Notes under the pieces: model-generated | What the model saw: only the letters and a program-made list of their open reading frames with translations | The model's database searches: none | What the model was told of the DNA's origin: nothing | Made by a program: the position numbers and the translations under genes | Source of the DNA: Chloroflexota bacterium | GTDB taxonomy: Bacteria > Chloroflexota > Anaerolineae > Aggregatilineales > Phototrophicaceae | Assembly: GCA_011525385.1 (NCBI GenBank) | Contig: WTGF01000069.1 | Location: 36,908 to 100,907, forward strand | Reading direction: 5' to 3' | DNA length: 64,000 bases | In this document: in pieces, positions 17,372 through 26,367 of the stretch | Layout of the letters: each line of letters starts with the position of its first letter | How positions within the stretch are numbered: the stretch's first letter is position 1

Positions 17372-18325
17372 ATGCAGAAACCACGTCTAGTTACCCTGCT
17401 TTTGGTATTCGCTTTGGTCCTGACCAGTGTCTTCGCAAGTGTCTTTGCAATGGAACACGGACTGCCGGAAGTCGACCCGCTGGAGTACACCGAGGGCGAC
17501 ATCATCACCGCCGGCAGTTCCACCGTCTTCCCACTGAGCGAACGCATGGCTGAACTTTGGACCGATGCCGGAGGCGTCGCCCCCAGCATCGCGTCCATCG
17601 GCTCCGGCGCCGGCTTCGAGCGCTTCTGCGTCGAAGGCGAAACCGATATCAGCAACGCTTCCCGCGCTATTAAAGACAGCGAACGCGAATCATGCGCCGC
17701 TATCGGACGCGAGCCAATTGAATTCCGGGTCGGCACCGATGCCCTGGCCGTCACCGTCTCGGCCGCCAACGACTTCGTCAGCGATGTCACAATGGAAGAA
17801 TTGGCGATGATCTTCAGCAGTGCCGATACCTGGTCCGACGTCCGCGCCGAGTGGCCGGACGAAGCGATTCAGCGCTTCATCCCCGGTACGGACAGCGGCA
17901 CCTTCGATTACTTCGTGGAAGAAGTATTTGACGAAGATGAAGAGCCGATCCTCAGCGCCAACCCACAGCTTTCCGAGGATGATAACGTGCTGGTACAGGG
18001 CATCACCGGCAGCTCCTATGCCATCGGCTTCTTCGGCTACGCCTACTATGTCGAGAATCAGAACACGCTGAATATCCTCAACATTGAAGGCATCGAAGCC
18101 AACGCACAGACTACCGATGACGGCAGCTATCCGCTGGCGCGCCCGTTGTTCATCTACAGCGATGCCGGCGTCATGGCAGAGAAGCCGCAGGTCACCGCCT
18201 TCATCAACTTTTACCTCAGCCATGTCAACGACGAGGTAATTGATGTTGGATACTTCCCGGCCGCGCCTTCGGCCTTGGATGCCGCAAAGCGAGCCTTCCT
18301 TGACGCGACGATCGGCGGTATGTAA
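17372..18325 (+). CDS. pstS: Phosphate ABC transporter substrate-binding protein PstS
   Basis: This exported 317-residue protein binds inorganic phosphate for the PstCAB importer. A signal peptide covers residues 1-27. The phosphate-binding loop ITAGSSTVFPLSERMAE lies at 45-61, followed by GSGAGFERFC (78-86), ISNASRAIKDSE (93-104), VGTDALAVTV and PGTDSGTFDYF (171-181). The start at 17372 gives the signal peptide directly; the frame is open further upstream to 17303 without support. It is the first gene of a pst operon and is separated from the permease genes by a 222-bp gap with hairpins, which could allow extra PstS to be made. No lipobox is seen. Confidence 0.93.
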   Translation: MQKPRLVTLLLVFALVLTSVFASVFAMEHGLPEVDPLEYTEGDIITAGSSTVFPLSERMAELWTDAGGVAPSIASIGSGAGFERFCVEGETDISNASRAIKDSERESCAAIGREPIEFRVGTDALAVTVSAANDFVSDVTMEELAMIFSSADTWSDVRAEWPDEAIQRFIPGTDSGTFDYFVEEVFDEDEEPILSANPQLSEDDNVLVQGITGSSYAIGFFGYAYYVENQNTLNILNIEGIEANAQTTDDGSYPLARPLFIYSDAGVMAEKPQVTAFINFYLSHVNDEVIDVGYFPAAPSALDAAKRAFLDATIGGM

Positions 18326-18349
18326 GCTATCTGACAATAGTTTCTAAAA

Positions 18350-18382
18350 GGAATACGGTATCTGCTTTCGGAGCCGTATCCC
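18350..18382 (+). other. Intercistronic hairpin between pstS and pstC
   Basis: GGAATACGG at 18350-18358 can pair with CCGTATCC at 18374-18381, with one bulged base and a loop of about 15. No T-run follows, so partial termination or mRNA stabilisation is more likely than full termination. A second hairpin-forming stretch (GCGCGGGAA with TTTTCCC and GCGCGC) lies at about 18487-18516. Confidence 0.5.
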
Positions 18383-18548
18383 TGAGTTTACATTGTTGCG
18401 AGTTATTGTTTAGGTACGCATTGAAATAGGAATTTGATCATAAACGGCGAGGAATACTTGGGCTGATTCATTGCGAAGCGCGAGCTGCGCGGGAAGACAA
18501 AATTTTCCCTGCGCGCGGCATCGTTCCGTTAATGGATAAGAGATATAG

Positions 18549-20630
18549 ATGAGTGATCCAGAAAATCCTGATTTGACGCTTCATCTGGTGCAGCGGAAGT
18601 CCAGATCGCTCAATTTGAAGCATCGTGTCAAGTGGCACGAAGTCGTCATCCAGATGAGCTTGCTCGCTTGTGGCTTGCTTTCCATATTCACCACTATCGG
18701 CATCATCCTGGTATTGGGTAATGAGTCGATCTCCTTTTTCACCCGCGATCAGTGGGTGAATACCAACCGCGCCATTTTGAGCGACATGGACGAAAGCGTA
18801 ACCGAGTTCACTGTGGAGCCGGGCAAGGCGCTGGAAGCCCTCGCCATCGGCGGCACCATTCGCGTCGGTCAAGAGGTGATGGAGATTGTCGAGTTCCATA
18901 ACAATCGCTTTAAAATCAATGTGCTCGGCACCGGCGGCGGCTTTAGAAGCTGGTGCGCGACAGAAGCGCAACTGGCCGAAGTCGGGCGCGCGCGGCCATT
19001 GATCGTTAATGCCAGCCGGCCGATTAAGCAAGCCGAAATCGAGACCTGCGCTGCGGTGGGGATTACCCCGCTCGCGTTTCGCGTCGGCACCGACGCGCTG
19101 GCGATCGTGGTGAGCGCCGACAACGACTTCATTAACGAGTTGACCTTTGCCGAGCTGCAGCGGGTCTTCAGCGGCGCAGCGCGCTGGTCCGATGTACGCG
19201 CCGGTTTTCCGGACGAGCCGATCACGCTGATCATACCGGGCGAGGACAGCGGCACTTTCGATTTCTTCGTCGAAGAAGTCCTGGATGGGGATCCAGTCGC
19301 TATGCTGGCGACTGACCCGATCATGTCCGAGAATGACAATCAACTGGTCGGCAGCATCAAGCGCAATCGCTATAGCATCGGGTTTTTCGGTTATGCCTAT
19401 TACTTGAACAACACGGATGACCTGCGGATTATCACGCTGGACGGAGTCACACCGAGAGCGGAGACGGTAGAAGACGGCAGTTACACGCTGGCGCGTCCGC
19501 TGTTCATTTACAGCGATGCAGGCCTCATGCGTGATCATCCGCAGTTGCAAGACTTTATCAGTTATTACCTCAGCCATGTGAACGACGTCATCGACGATGT
19601 CGGCTATTTCGCGGCCTCGACTGAGGTCATGGCGCGGGCGCGCAACGAGTGGATCTGGGCGACCGGCGCCAACGAAGTCCCGACGGTCAAACCGGCAGGG
19701 GTAAATGGCGAGTTGACAGCAGCGGGCAGTTCGACCGTCCTACCATTGACCGAGCGCATCGCCGAAGCCTTTGTGGAAGATGGCTACCTGCCTCACCTGA
19801 CGGTCAAGCGCGGTATCCGCGGCGAGAATACGCTTGCGCCGCACAGCGCCGGCGTGACGGTGGAATACAATGACCGCCCCACCATCATCGAGTTCTTTAC
19901 CAATACGAATTGGATACCCGCAATTGGGGAATACGGCGTCATTCCCTTGATCAACGCCACTCTGATGACGAGTACCATCGCCATGTTGGTCGCGTTGCCA
20001 CTGGGCATTGGCGCGGCGATCTACCTCAGCGAATACGCCTCGCCGCGGGTGCGCGCTACCTTGAAGCCGCTGCTGGAAATCCTGGCGGGCATACCAACGG
20101 TCGTTTACGGCTATTTCGCCTTGACCTTCATGACCCCGCTGCTGCGCGCGGTATTCGGGGTCGATGTTGTGAATATCTATAACACGGGTTCAGCCGGCAT
20201 TGTAGTCGGCATATTGATCATCCCCTTGATTAGCTCGATGAGCGAAGACGCTTTGCACGCCGTGCCGAACGCGCTGCGAGAAGCCTCGTATGGATTGGGC
20301 GCGACGAAGTTGGAGACAGTCATCAAGGTCGTCGTGCCCGCAGCCTTATCGGGCATTTTAGCCGCCTTCATCGTGGCCGTATCGCGCGCCATCGGAGAGA
20401 CGATGATTGTGGCGATCGCCGCTGGCGCGGGTCCCAATTTCAGTTTCAGTCCCTTCGACTCGGCCGAGACGATGACGGGGCATATCGCGCGCATCAGCGG
20501 CGGCGACCTGAGCTATGATTCGATTGACTACAACAGCATCTTCGCCATCGGGCTGACGCTCTTCGTGATGACATTTATGCTCAATGTATTAAGCCGCGTT
20601 ATCATCGGTCGTTTCCGGGAGGCCTACTAA
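18549..20630 (+). CDS. pstC: Phosphate permease PstC with inserted, order-rearranged PstS-like domain
   Basis: This 693-residue protein is about twice the normal PstC length. Residues 36-57 are the first membrane helix. Residues about 120-370 are clearly homologous to the neighbouring PstS (GTGGGFRSWC, VNASRPIK at 153-160, RVGTDALAIVV at 178-188, PGEDSGTFDFF at 230-240, YLSHVNDVIDDVGYF). The PstS N-terminal phosphate loop appears only afterwards, at 387-408 (ELTAAGSSTVLPLTERIAE). From about 445 (EFFTNTNWIPAIGEYGVIPL) the protein is an ordinary PstC with five further helices and the EAA loop LREASYGLGATKLETVIK (576-593). The stop shares one base with the start of pstA. The binding-protein-like part would face the outside. 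Confidence 0.9.
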   Translation: MSDPENPDLTLHLVQRKSRSLNLKHRVKWHEVVIQMSLLACGLLSIFTTIGIILVLGNESISFFTRDQWVNTNRAILSDMDESVTEFTVEPGKALEALAIGGTIRVGQEVMEIVEFHNNRFKINVLGTGGGFRSWCATEAQLAEVGRARPLIVNASRPIKQAEIETCAAVGITPLAFRVGTDALAIVVSADNDFINELTFAELQRVFSGAARWSDVRAGFPDEPITLIIPGEDSGTFDFFVEEVLDGDPVAMLATDPIMSENDNQLVGSIKRNRYSIGFFGYAYYLNNTDDLRIITLDGVTPRAETVEDGSYTLARPLFIYSDAGLMRDHPQLQDFISYYLSHVNDVIDDVGYFAASTEVMARARNEWIWATGANEVPTVKPAGVNGELTAAGSSTVLPLTERIAEAFVEDGYLPHLTVKRGIRGENTLAPHSAGVTVEYNDRPTIIEFFTNTNWIPAIGEYGVIPLINATLMTSTIAMLVALPLGIGAAIYLSEYASPRVRATLKPLLEILAGIPTVVYGYFALTFMTPLLRAVFGVDVVNIYNTGSAGIVVGILIIPLISSMSEDALHAVPNALREASYGLGATKLETVIKVVVPAALSGILAAFIVAVSRAIGETMIVAIAAGAGPNFSFSPFDSAETMTGHIARISGGDLSYDSIDYNSIFAIGLTLFVMTFMLNVLSRVIIGRFREAY

Positions 20631-22420
20631 TGGAAGAGGGCAAAAGGGTGCCCTACATGCCCGAGGAGAAAGCCTTCTTCCAACGCCTGGAAGCGCGGCA
20701 TCGGCGTGGGCGCTTGGGGGTGCTGTTCAACTACTTCTCGGTGACCGTGGCGGCGCTGGCATTGGTCGCGTTGTTTTTCAATGTCGCCAACCAAGCTTTT
20801 GGCGCGATCGGACTTGTCAATACCATCGAGCCGGAGACATTGACGGATGGCCGTCCCTTGGACGCGCTGAATAATGACGAGTTGGCCTTGATCCTGGCCA
20901 AATACGTCCACGGGCGCCTGCGCGTTTTGATTCGCAATACCATCAGCCAAGTCGATATCCACGTGTTCACAAAGTCGACAGTGGCGGAGATCGTCGGCGA
21001 CCCGAATGTCGACCCGGCGATTGCCGGCGAGTTGTTGAAGAGCATCAGCCCACAGCAGCAGGCGTCGCTGCTAGCGGATTATGCCGACCGCAGCACGCTG
21101 CGCAACCTGGTCTTGGAAGAAGTGGTGGAGCAACAGGTTATCGCGAGCTTCCCCTTGGTAGATGCGATCTTCAACTTCGACTTGGTGAAAGCCGAGATAG
21201 AGGGACCGATCCTGGCCGACTACAAGCGGCGCGAGCGACTTGACGATGCCAAAGTAAGGGTCATCCGCTTCCACAGTTGGCTGCATGGCGAGTTCCTGAC
21301 CACGCCAATGTCGAGTATACCGGCGCTGGCGGGTGTGCGCTCGGCTTTGATCGGCTCGATCGGCTTGATGGCAGTGGTGGTGGTGGTAGCCTTGCCCATC
21401 GGCGTTGGCGCGGCGATTTATCTCGAGGAATATGCCCATCACGGCTTCATCAACCGCTTGATCGAGACCAATGTGCGCAATCTGGCGGGTGTCCCGTCGA
21501 TCATCTACGGCATGCTGGGCTTGGCCATCTTTGTTCGAGCATTGGCGCCCTTTACCAGTGGATTGATCTTCCACTACAACTTCGACGCGCCGACGGTCGG
21601 CACGGTGATTGAGCGGATCGCCCCCGCTTTTGAGGGCGCCATAGCCTACGACGGCGCCGCAATCCGCAGCGATCCCGAGCTTGTCGATGTTGCGAGGGTC
21701 GAACGCTTAGTCGATACATTCATGTTCTTTGGTACGCCAAGCTTGACAATGGCTGGCAATACCGACGTGCGTGAGATGTCGCATTCCTTGGCCGAAGCGC
21801 TGAAGATCGCCGTCGATACCCTGCTTGTACGCGCGGATGAAGCATACGATATTGAGGTACGGGGCGATTATTATCGCTTTGATGTCGCCGCCGACGCCGC
21901 CATCAGCGATGATACCTTCAACCAGTTGATGGTGAGCCTTGCCCGGATTAACAGCTTCGCGCCGAATGGCCGCACGCTGGTTAGCGCCGGATTGACATTG
22001 GTCCTGCTGATCTTGCCCATCATCATCATCAACGCGCAAGAGGCGATTCGCGCTGTACCCTATACGATTCGGGAAGCCTCCTATGGCTTGGGCGCCACCC
22101 GCTGGCAAACGATTTGGAAGCAAGTTTTGCCGGCCGCTCTGCCCGGCATTATGACCGGTACGATCCTGTCCGTCTCGCGCGCTGTAGGGGAGACAGCGCC
22201 CTTGATTGTCGTTGGCGCGGCGACCTTCCTGGTGACCGACCCGACCAGTCCCTTCTCGCAATTCACGGCGATGCCGATACAGATTTATCAGTGGACAGCG
22301 CGTCCACAGGGACAATTCGCCGACATCGCCGCCGCCGCCATCATCGTGCTGCTGGCATTGATGCTGACACTGAATGCCGCGGCTATCGTCCTGCGCAACC
22401 GTTATTCGATAAGGTTTTAA
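20630..22420 (+). CDS. pstA: Phosphate permease PstA with two large insertions
   Basis: Membrane permease of the phosphate importer, 596 residues against about 280-300 for ordinary PstA. The first membrane helix is at 37-57. An additional extracytoplasmic domain, mostly helical and acidic, covers about 60-215. Standard PstA resumes with RSALIGSIGLMAVVVVVALP, GVGAAIYLEEYA and NLAGVPSIIYGMLGL. A second insertion of about 135 residues (312-447) separates FVRALAPF from TLVSAGLTLVLLILP. The EAA loop IREASYGLGATRWQTIWKQVLP is at 480-501. The ATG at 20630 overlaps the pstC stop by one base, so translation is coupled. The functions of the insertions are unknown. Confidence 0.9.
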   Translation: MEEGKRVPYMPEEKAFFQRLEARHRRGRLGVLFNYFSVTVAALALVALFFNVANQAFGAIGLVNTIEPETLTDGRPLDALNNDELALILAKYVHGRLRVLIRNTISQVDIHVFTKSTVAEIVGDPNVDPAIAGELLKSISPQQQASLLADYADRSTLRNLVLEEVVEQQVIASFPLVDAIFNFDLVKAEIEGPILADYKRRERLDDAKVRVIRFHSWLHGEFLTTPMSSIPALAGVRSALIGSIGLMAVVVVVALPIGVGAAIYLEEYAHHGFINRLIETNVRNLAGVPSIIYGMLGLAIFVRALAPFTSGLIFHYNFDAPTVGTVIERIAPAFEGAIAYDGAAIRSDPELVDVARVERLVDTFMFFGTPSLTMAGNTDVREMSHSLAEALKIAVDTLLVRADEAYDIEVRGDYYRFDVAADAAISDDTFNQLMVSLARINSFAPNGRTLVSAGLTLVLLILPIIIINAQEAIRAVPYTIREASYGLGATRWQTIWKQVLPAALPGIMTGTILSVSRAVGETAPLIVVGAATFLVTDPTSPFSQFTAMPIQIYQWTARPQGQFADIAAAAIIVLLALMLTLNAAAIVLRNRYSIRF

Positions 22421-22423
22421 GTC

Positions 22424-23251
22424 ATGGCTGTACAAACAAAAGAGCGAGTTCACAACCGTACCGACCTGGTGATGGAATTGCGCGAATGCAGTTTCTATTA
22501 CGGCGGTTTTCGCGCGGTAGCGGATGTCAGCCTGCCGATATACCAAAACAAGACCACAGCCTTCATTGGTCCTTCGGGCTGTGGCAAGAGCACGGTCCTG
22601 CGCGGCATCAACCGTATGTTGGACCTGGTGGACGGGGCGCGGGTCGAGGGCGAGATCATATACCGCGGCAAAAATCTCTATGACCACGGGGTTGACCCGG
22701 TAGAGGTTCGGCGGCGCATCGGCATGGTCTTCCAGAAACCGAATCCCTTTCCCAAAAGCATTTACGACAATGTGGCATACGGTCCCCGCTTGCTAGGCGT
22801 CAAGAAGAAGGGCATCCTGGACGAGATCGTCGAGCGCAGCCTGCGCGGCGCCTCGCTCTGGGATGAAGTCAGCGGCGATCTGAACAAGTCGGGCTTGGCG
22901 CTTTCCGGCGGACAGCAACAGCGCCTGTGTATCGCACGCACCATCGCAGTTGAGCCGGATGTGATTTTGATGGACGAGCCCTGCTCGGCGCTTGATCCCA
23001 TAGCCACACAGCGCATTGAAGAGCTGATGTGGGAATTGCAGCGGGAATATACCATCGTCATCGTCACACACAATATGCAACAGGCGCAGCGCGCCTCCGA
23101 TTTCACCGCTTTCTACAATATCCGCAAGAGGGTGGAAAACGGACACGAAGTCCGTTGGGGCGAACTGGTCGAGTACGACGATACGCGGAAAGTCTTCGAC
23201 AGCCCGGCACAGCAAGAGACGGCTGATTACATCGCCGGGCGCTTCGGCTAG
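22424..23251 (+). CDS. pstB: Phosphate ABC transporter ATP-binding protein PstB
   Basis: The cytoplasmic ATPase of the phosphate importer, 275 residues. Walker [10 protein letters not shown], the Q-loop [18 protein letters not shown], the ABC signature [15 protein letters not shown], Walker [14 protein letters not shown] and the switch histidine in [16 protein letters not shown] are all present; the PFPKSIYDN block is diagnostic of PstB. It follows pstA after 3 bp and closes the operon. No phoU gene follows, although phoU commonly does. It is the only ABC ATPase encoded in this window. Confidence 0.96.
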   Translation: MAVQTKERVHNRTDLVMELRECSFYYGGFRAVADVSLPIYQNKTTAFIGPSGCGKSTVLRGINRMLDLVDGARVEGEIIYRGKNLYDHGVDPVEVRRRIGMVFQKPNPFPKSIYDNVAYGPRLLGVKKKGILDEIVERSLRGASLWDEVSGDLNKSGLALSGGQQQRLCIARTIAVEPDVILMDEPCSALDPIATQRIEELMWELQREYTIVIVTHNMQQAQRASDFTAFYNIRKRVENGHEVRWGELVEYDDTRKVFDSPAQQETADYIAGRFG

Positions 23252-23274
23252 AACTGGCTTGCCCCCACCCTAAA

Positions 23275-23366
23275 TCCCTCCCCCAAAATGAGGGAGGGAC
23301 TTTTCGCGCCTATTTCGATTTCACAGCTCCCCTTTCCTTCCTGCGGGGGGAAGGGGCCGGGGGATA
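23275..23366. repeat. GC-rich dispersed palindromic element
   Basis: The first palindrome pairs TCCCTCCC with GGGAGGGA around CCAAAATGA and is followed by CTTTT, so it may act as the pstB terminator. A core CGCGCCTATTTCGATTTC (23305-23322) follows, then a second C-run/G-run palindrome up to 23366. A related core (15 of 18 bases) with flanking palindromes is at 61118-61135. Confidence 0.6.
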
Positions 23367-23370
23367 GGGG

Positions 23371-24687
23371 CTACTCTGCCGCGTCCAGCGCCGCTTGCTG
23401 CTGGGCGATCATTTCGGGCGTGCATTGCAGGCTGTCGAGGTATGCGCGATCAGCGGCCTTGTTTTCCGGCGACTTTCTGCCTTCAATCAGCATCTTGTTG
23501 ATCATCTCCGCCGCCTGCTGCTGCCCGCCGGACTGTGATGCCATAGCGCTTAAATCCACGTCCTGCAAATAGGCAGCCGCCATTTGCTTGACCTCCTCAG
23601 TCGCGCCCATTGAATCCAGCAGGCGCAGCAGACCCAGCGGGGACATAACGGAAACACCGTCTCGGAGCACCATTTCCGCCATATCTTCCAACTCAGGCGG
23701 AATTTGAATGCCCAAGGTATTCGCGACATCCAGATTGACGCCAACCGAGAGCCCACTCCGGCTATCGATAGCCGTTGTCGCCAAGTCGAGATCGCCATTC
23801 AAGTAGGCGGCCAGCATCAGACCGGTGCTGATGCCTTGCGTATAAAAATTGTAGAAACCCGCGCCAACCGTCGCGCCCGCCAAAATTGAGCCCGGATGGG
23901 GGTGGAAGACGGGTATCTGATTCTCGATGGCGACGGTTGCAATGATTGGCAGCCCGATAGCGACCGTATAATCGAAAGGCAGGATAATTGCCTCGACCCC
24001 CTCGTTGGCCAGGCTTTGCGCCGCGCTGCGTAAATCACTAACGCTCGTTACCGCTGCACTTTCGACTTCCAAGCCCAGGGATTCGCCAATAGCGGCGATC
24101 CTCTCCGCGCCGTATATGCCGCTCGCGTCATTCGACGAATAGATCAAGCCAAAGCGATTCAGCGCCGGATTCTGCAGCAGGAAAATCTGAAATGCTTCTT
24201 CATAGGGCGGCACGGATTCTGACCCGCTGACATGAGCGGGTTTGATGCAAGGCGCATCAGCCACCCCGGCCTGATAGGGACTGTAGACCGAGGAGAACAG
24301 AACGGGTGTGGGCTCGTCTTGATCTAGTGTGGTGTTCAAAGCAATTTGCGTGACCGGGGTAGATAAGGTGAGCAGTATATCCGCGCCGCGGTCCAGCGCG
24401 TTTTCGACCATGATGCTGACAGTTGGAAGATTGTAATTGGCATCTCCCCAAATAATGTTAATGTTCTCGCCTGCTAAATCCTGTCGTTCACTCAGGAGCG
24501 CGCGTTCTTCCGCGTCAATCCAATCGTAAACGTGCAGCGTATCCATTACGGCGGTTTCCAAACTGGTGTCAGACAGAGATGGACCAAAACGCAGGACCGC
24601 GACAGTTGGCTTGCCGTCTTGCGCCATCGCCGGCGCAGCAAGCCAAAAAGTCAATACGATGACAGCTATCAATTGTCTCTTGAACAT
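23371..24687 (-). CDS. ABC_sub_bind-type substrate-binding protein, copy 1
   Basis: An exported 438-residue protein with a signal peptide ending in APAMAQD (residue 23). The body resembles the ABC_sub_bind (periplasmic-binding type 1) group: PTVAVLRFGPS, NINIIWGDANYNLPT, ADILLTLSTPVTQIAL, a central PVLFSSVYSPY, RFGLIYSSNDASGIYGAERI, and EAIILPFDYTVAIGLPII. It ends with a coiled segment and QQQAALDAAE, shared with the next gene. The start at 24687 follows GAAGAGGCG; the longer frame to 24747 lacks a reason. No permease or ATPase is next to it, so its transport partner, if any, is elsewhere. Confidence 0.82.
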   Translation of the reverse strand: MFKRQLIAVIVLTFWLAAPAMAQDGKPTVAVLRFGPSLSDTSLETAVMDTLHVYDWIDAEERALLSERQDLAGENINIIWGDANYNLPTVSIMVENALDRGADILLTLSTPVTQIALNTTLDQDEPTPVLFSSVYSPYQAGVADAPCIKPAHVSGSESVPPYEEAFQIFLLQNPALNRFGLIYSSNDASGIYGAERIAAIGESLGLEVESAAVTSVSDLRSAAQSLANEGVEAIILPFDYTVAIGLPIIATVAIENQIPVFHPHPGSILAGATVGAGFYNFYTQGISTGLMLAAYLNGDLDLATTAIDSRSGLSVGVNLDVANTLGIQIPPELEDMAEMVLRDGVSVMSPLGLLRLLDSMGATEEVKQMAAAYLQDVDLSAMASQSGGQQQAAEMINKMLIEGRKSPENKAADRAYLDSLQCTPEMIAQQQAALDAAE

Positions 24688-24801
24688 AAGAATCGCCTCT
24701 TCTACACCACGCTTTAAGGACCCGAACTCCTGAACAAATTCACTCATAATAGTATCACATTTTCTGATTTCGCTTTCCCTTGTTGCGCGAAACTGACAAA
24801 A

Positions 24802-24831
24802 AAAGCGTCAGCCCGCGCGGGCTGACGCTTT
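24802..24831 (-). terminator. Intrinsic terminator after substrate-binding protein copy 2
   Basis: A perfect 30-base palindrome, AAAGCGTCAGCCCGC followed by its exact complement. On the minus strand it runs into TTTTTTT, so it terminates the gene ending at 24861. It separates the two paralogous binding-protein genes into distinct transcription units. Confidence 0.92.
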
Positions 24832-24860
24832 CAATTGTGGCTGGGCGGCCGCGGGCGACT

Positions 24861-26057
24861 TTATCCGCTCGCCGCGTCCAGCGCCGCCTGCTGCTCGGCG
24901 ATCATCTCGTCCGTGCAATGCAAGGAAGCGAGCCAATCCTGGTCGCCCGCCTGGCGTTGTTCCAGCGGGATGATTTTGCCGCGCCGCGCAATCGCCGCCA
25001 GCACGCCCGGCGCCAGCGTCCTCCTTCCGCCACTCTCGATGACGGCAATGGCTTCGCCCATCACCGCTTCGCTGATTTCGACTCCTTGCGCTTCAGCCGA
25101 TTCCAGATTGACGCCGACGAGGAGTTCCCCGGTCGTGCCGATGCCGAGGCGCGCAATATCCACATCGCCATTCAAATGCGCCGTCAATATGCGCCCCGCA
25201 TTGATGCCATTTGTGTACATTGGCGACGAGCCAGCGCCGATGGTGGCGCCGTAAAAAATCGCGCTGAAGCTGGGAAAGAATACCGGCAAACCAATTTCGC
25301 TGGCGATTTCTGTGATGATGGGCAATCCGCTCGATGTGATCGTATCAAGCGGGAGCATGATCGCGCCGACCCCGGCGTCCACCAGGCTATTAGCGGCCGG
25401 GAGCAAATCCGCCAAGGAGACGACCCCGGCTGTATATATCTTGATGCCCAATGATTCAGCCGATTCCATGATCTGTTGAGCGCCGTGTCGTCCGGACGCA
25501 TCGCTGGTGCTGTGGATCACGCCGACCCGCTCGATATCTGGATCCTGCATGAGCAGCACGGAAAAGGCGTAATCGTAAGACAGCGCGGCGGACACCCCGG
25601 CGACATGATCCGGTTTCACGCAGGCGGCTTCGGCGGCGATGCCACCCTCATAAGGCGTCGATACAAAGATCACCGGAGTCGGCATATCCATTTCGCTGGT
25701 GATATGGACGGCGGTTTGGGTCACCGTCGCCCCACTCGTGATCAGCACGTCAACTTCTTTATCCAGCGCGTCTTCCAGCATCAAATTCACTGTCGGAAAA
25801 TCAAAACCGGCGTCGCCCCAATAGATCGTGATATGCTCGCCTTCGTAGTCGCGCCGCGCTTCCAAAATGCGGTTCTCCTCCGTCGAAATACAGCCATACG
25901 ACTCCAGGACGTCCAGGATGGCGCCTTCGGTGATGTCGACGTTCGGCAGCGCGCCAAAGCGCAGAATGGCGATGGTCGGGTTGTCTTGGGCGGTCGCGAT
26001 AGGCGCGAAAATGATCAAACACGCAAGGGAAAACAGAAAAAGTGCCTTCTTGTACAT
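24861..26057 (-). CDS. ABC_sub_bind-type substrate-binding protein, copy 2
   Basis: A 398-residue exported paralogue of the neighbouring gene, with a signal peptide cleaved near ATAQD (residue 23), then PTIAILRFGALP, ITIYWGDAGFDFPTVNLML, DVLITSGATVTQTAV, RVGVIHSTSDASGRHGAQQIM, and the closing EQQAALDAASG. Overall layout and the C-terminal peptide match copy 1, which has an additional stretch before the tail. The start at 26057 has a GGAGGC site nine bases upstream. It has its own terminator, so the copies are probably regulated independently. No transporter gene is adjacent; a ligand cannot be predicted. Confidence 0.82.
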   Translation of the reverse strand: MYKKALFLFSLACLIIFAPIATAQDNPTIAILRFGALPNVDITEGAILDVLESYGCISTEENRILEARRDYEGEHITIYWGDAGFDFPTVNLMLEDALDKEVDVLITSGATVTQTAVHITSEMDMPTPVIFVSTPYEGGIAAEAACVKPDHVAGVSAALSYDYAFSVLLMQDPDIERVGVIHSTSDASGRHGAQQIMESAESLGIKIYTAGVVSLADLLPAANSLVDAGVGAIMLPLDTITSSGLPIITEIASEIGLPVFFPSFSAIFYGATIGAGSSPMYTNGINAGRILTAHLNGDVDIARLGIGTTGELLVGVNLESAEAQGVEISEAVMGEAIAVIESGGRRTLAPGVLAAIARRGKIIPLEQRQAGDQDWLASLHCTDEMIAEQQAALDAASG

Positions 26058-26367
26058 CGTATCAAGCCTCCGTTTTAGACAGTCGTCGAACAAGCATACT
26101 GGAAGTCTTCGCAATACTGCGAAACGTATCTCTAACTAATCTTAGTGCTGGAAGCGTATACATGTCAATCAATTTAGTCGACATTCGCGTCGGCAAACAA
26201 TCCTTCAACGACGATCTCAACACGACCCCTCGGCGCTGTGCCGCAAACGACATGCCTTGCAAGAACTCTTCGCCATTTCACATATCCTCGAAAGCTTTTT
26301 GTATAGGATTGGCGCTAAAACTGCGTCATAATTATGTCGACATTCGACAAAGCGAAAGAAGCCCGGT
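26058..26367. other. Divergent intergenic region, no gene seen
   Basis: This 310-bp gap separates the divergent binding-protein and nadK genes. Short frames are present on both strands but none has a family resemblance. It should hold promoters for both directions; I could not pick a convincing -35/-10 pair. Confidence 0.5.

Noticed and set aside
17200..17790. 196-codon minus-strand frame over pstS
   Set aside because: It is antisense to a clear pstS gene and reads as low-complexity Ser/Ala/Arg shadow sequence.
18468..19577. 369-codon minus-strand frame over the PstC fusion gene
   Set aside because: It is long only because the opposite strand is GC-rich coding sequence with strong codon bias; the plus-strand protein has clear family motifs throughout.
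20630..22420. Interpretation of the long PstA as two fused genes or an assembly artefact
   Set aside because: The frame is continuous, the membrane core is present once and in order, and the insertions sit in extracytoplasmic or loop positions, which fits true domain insertion.
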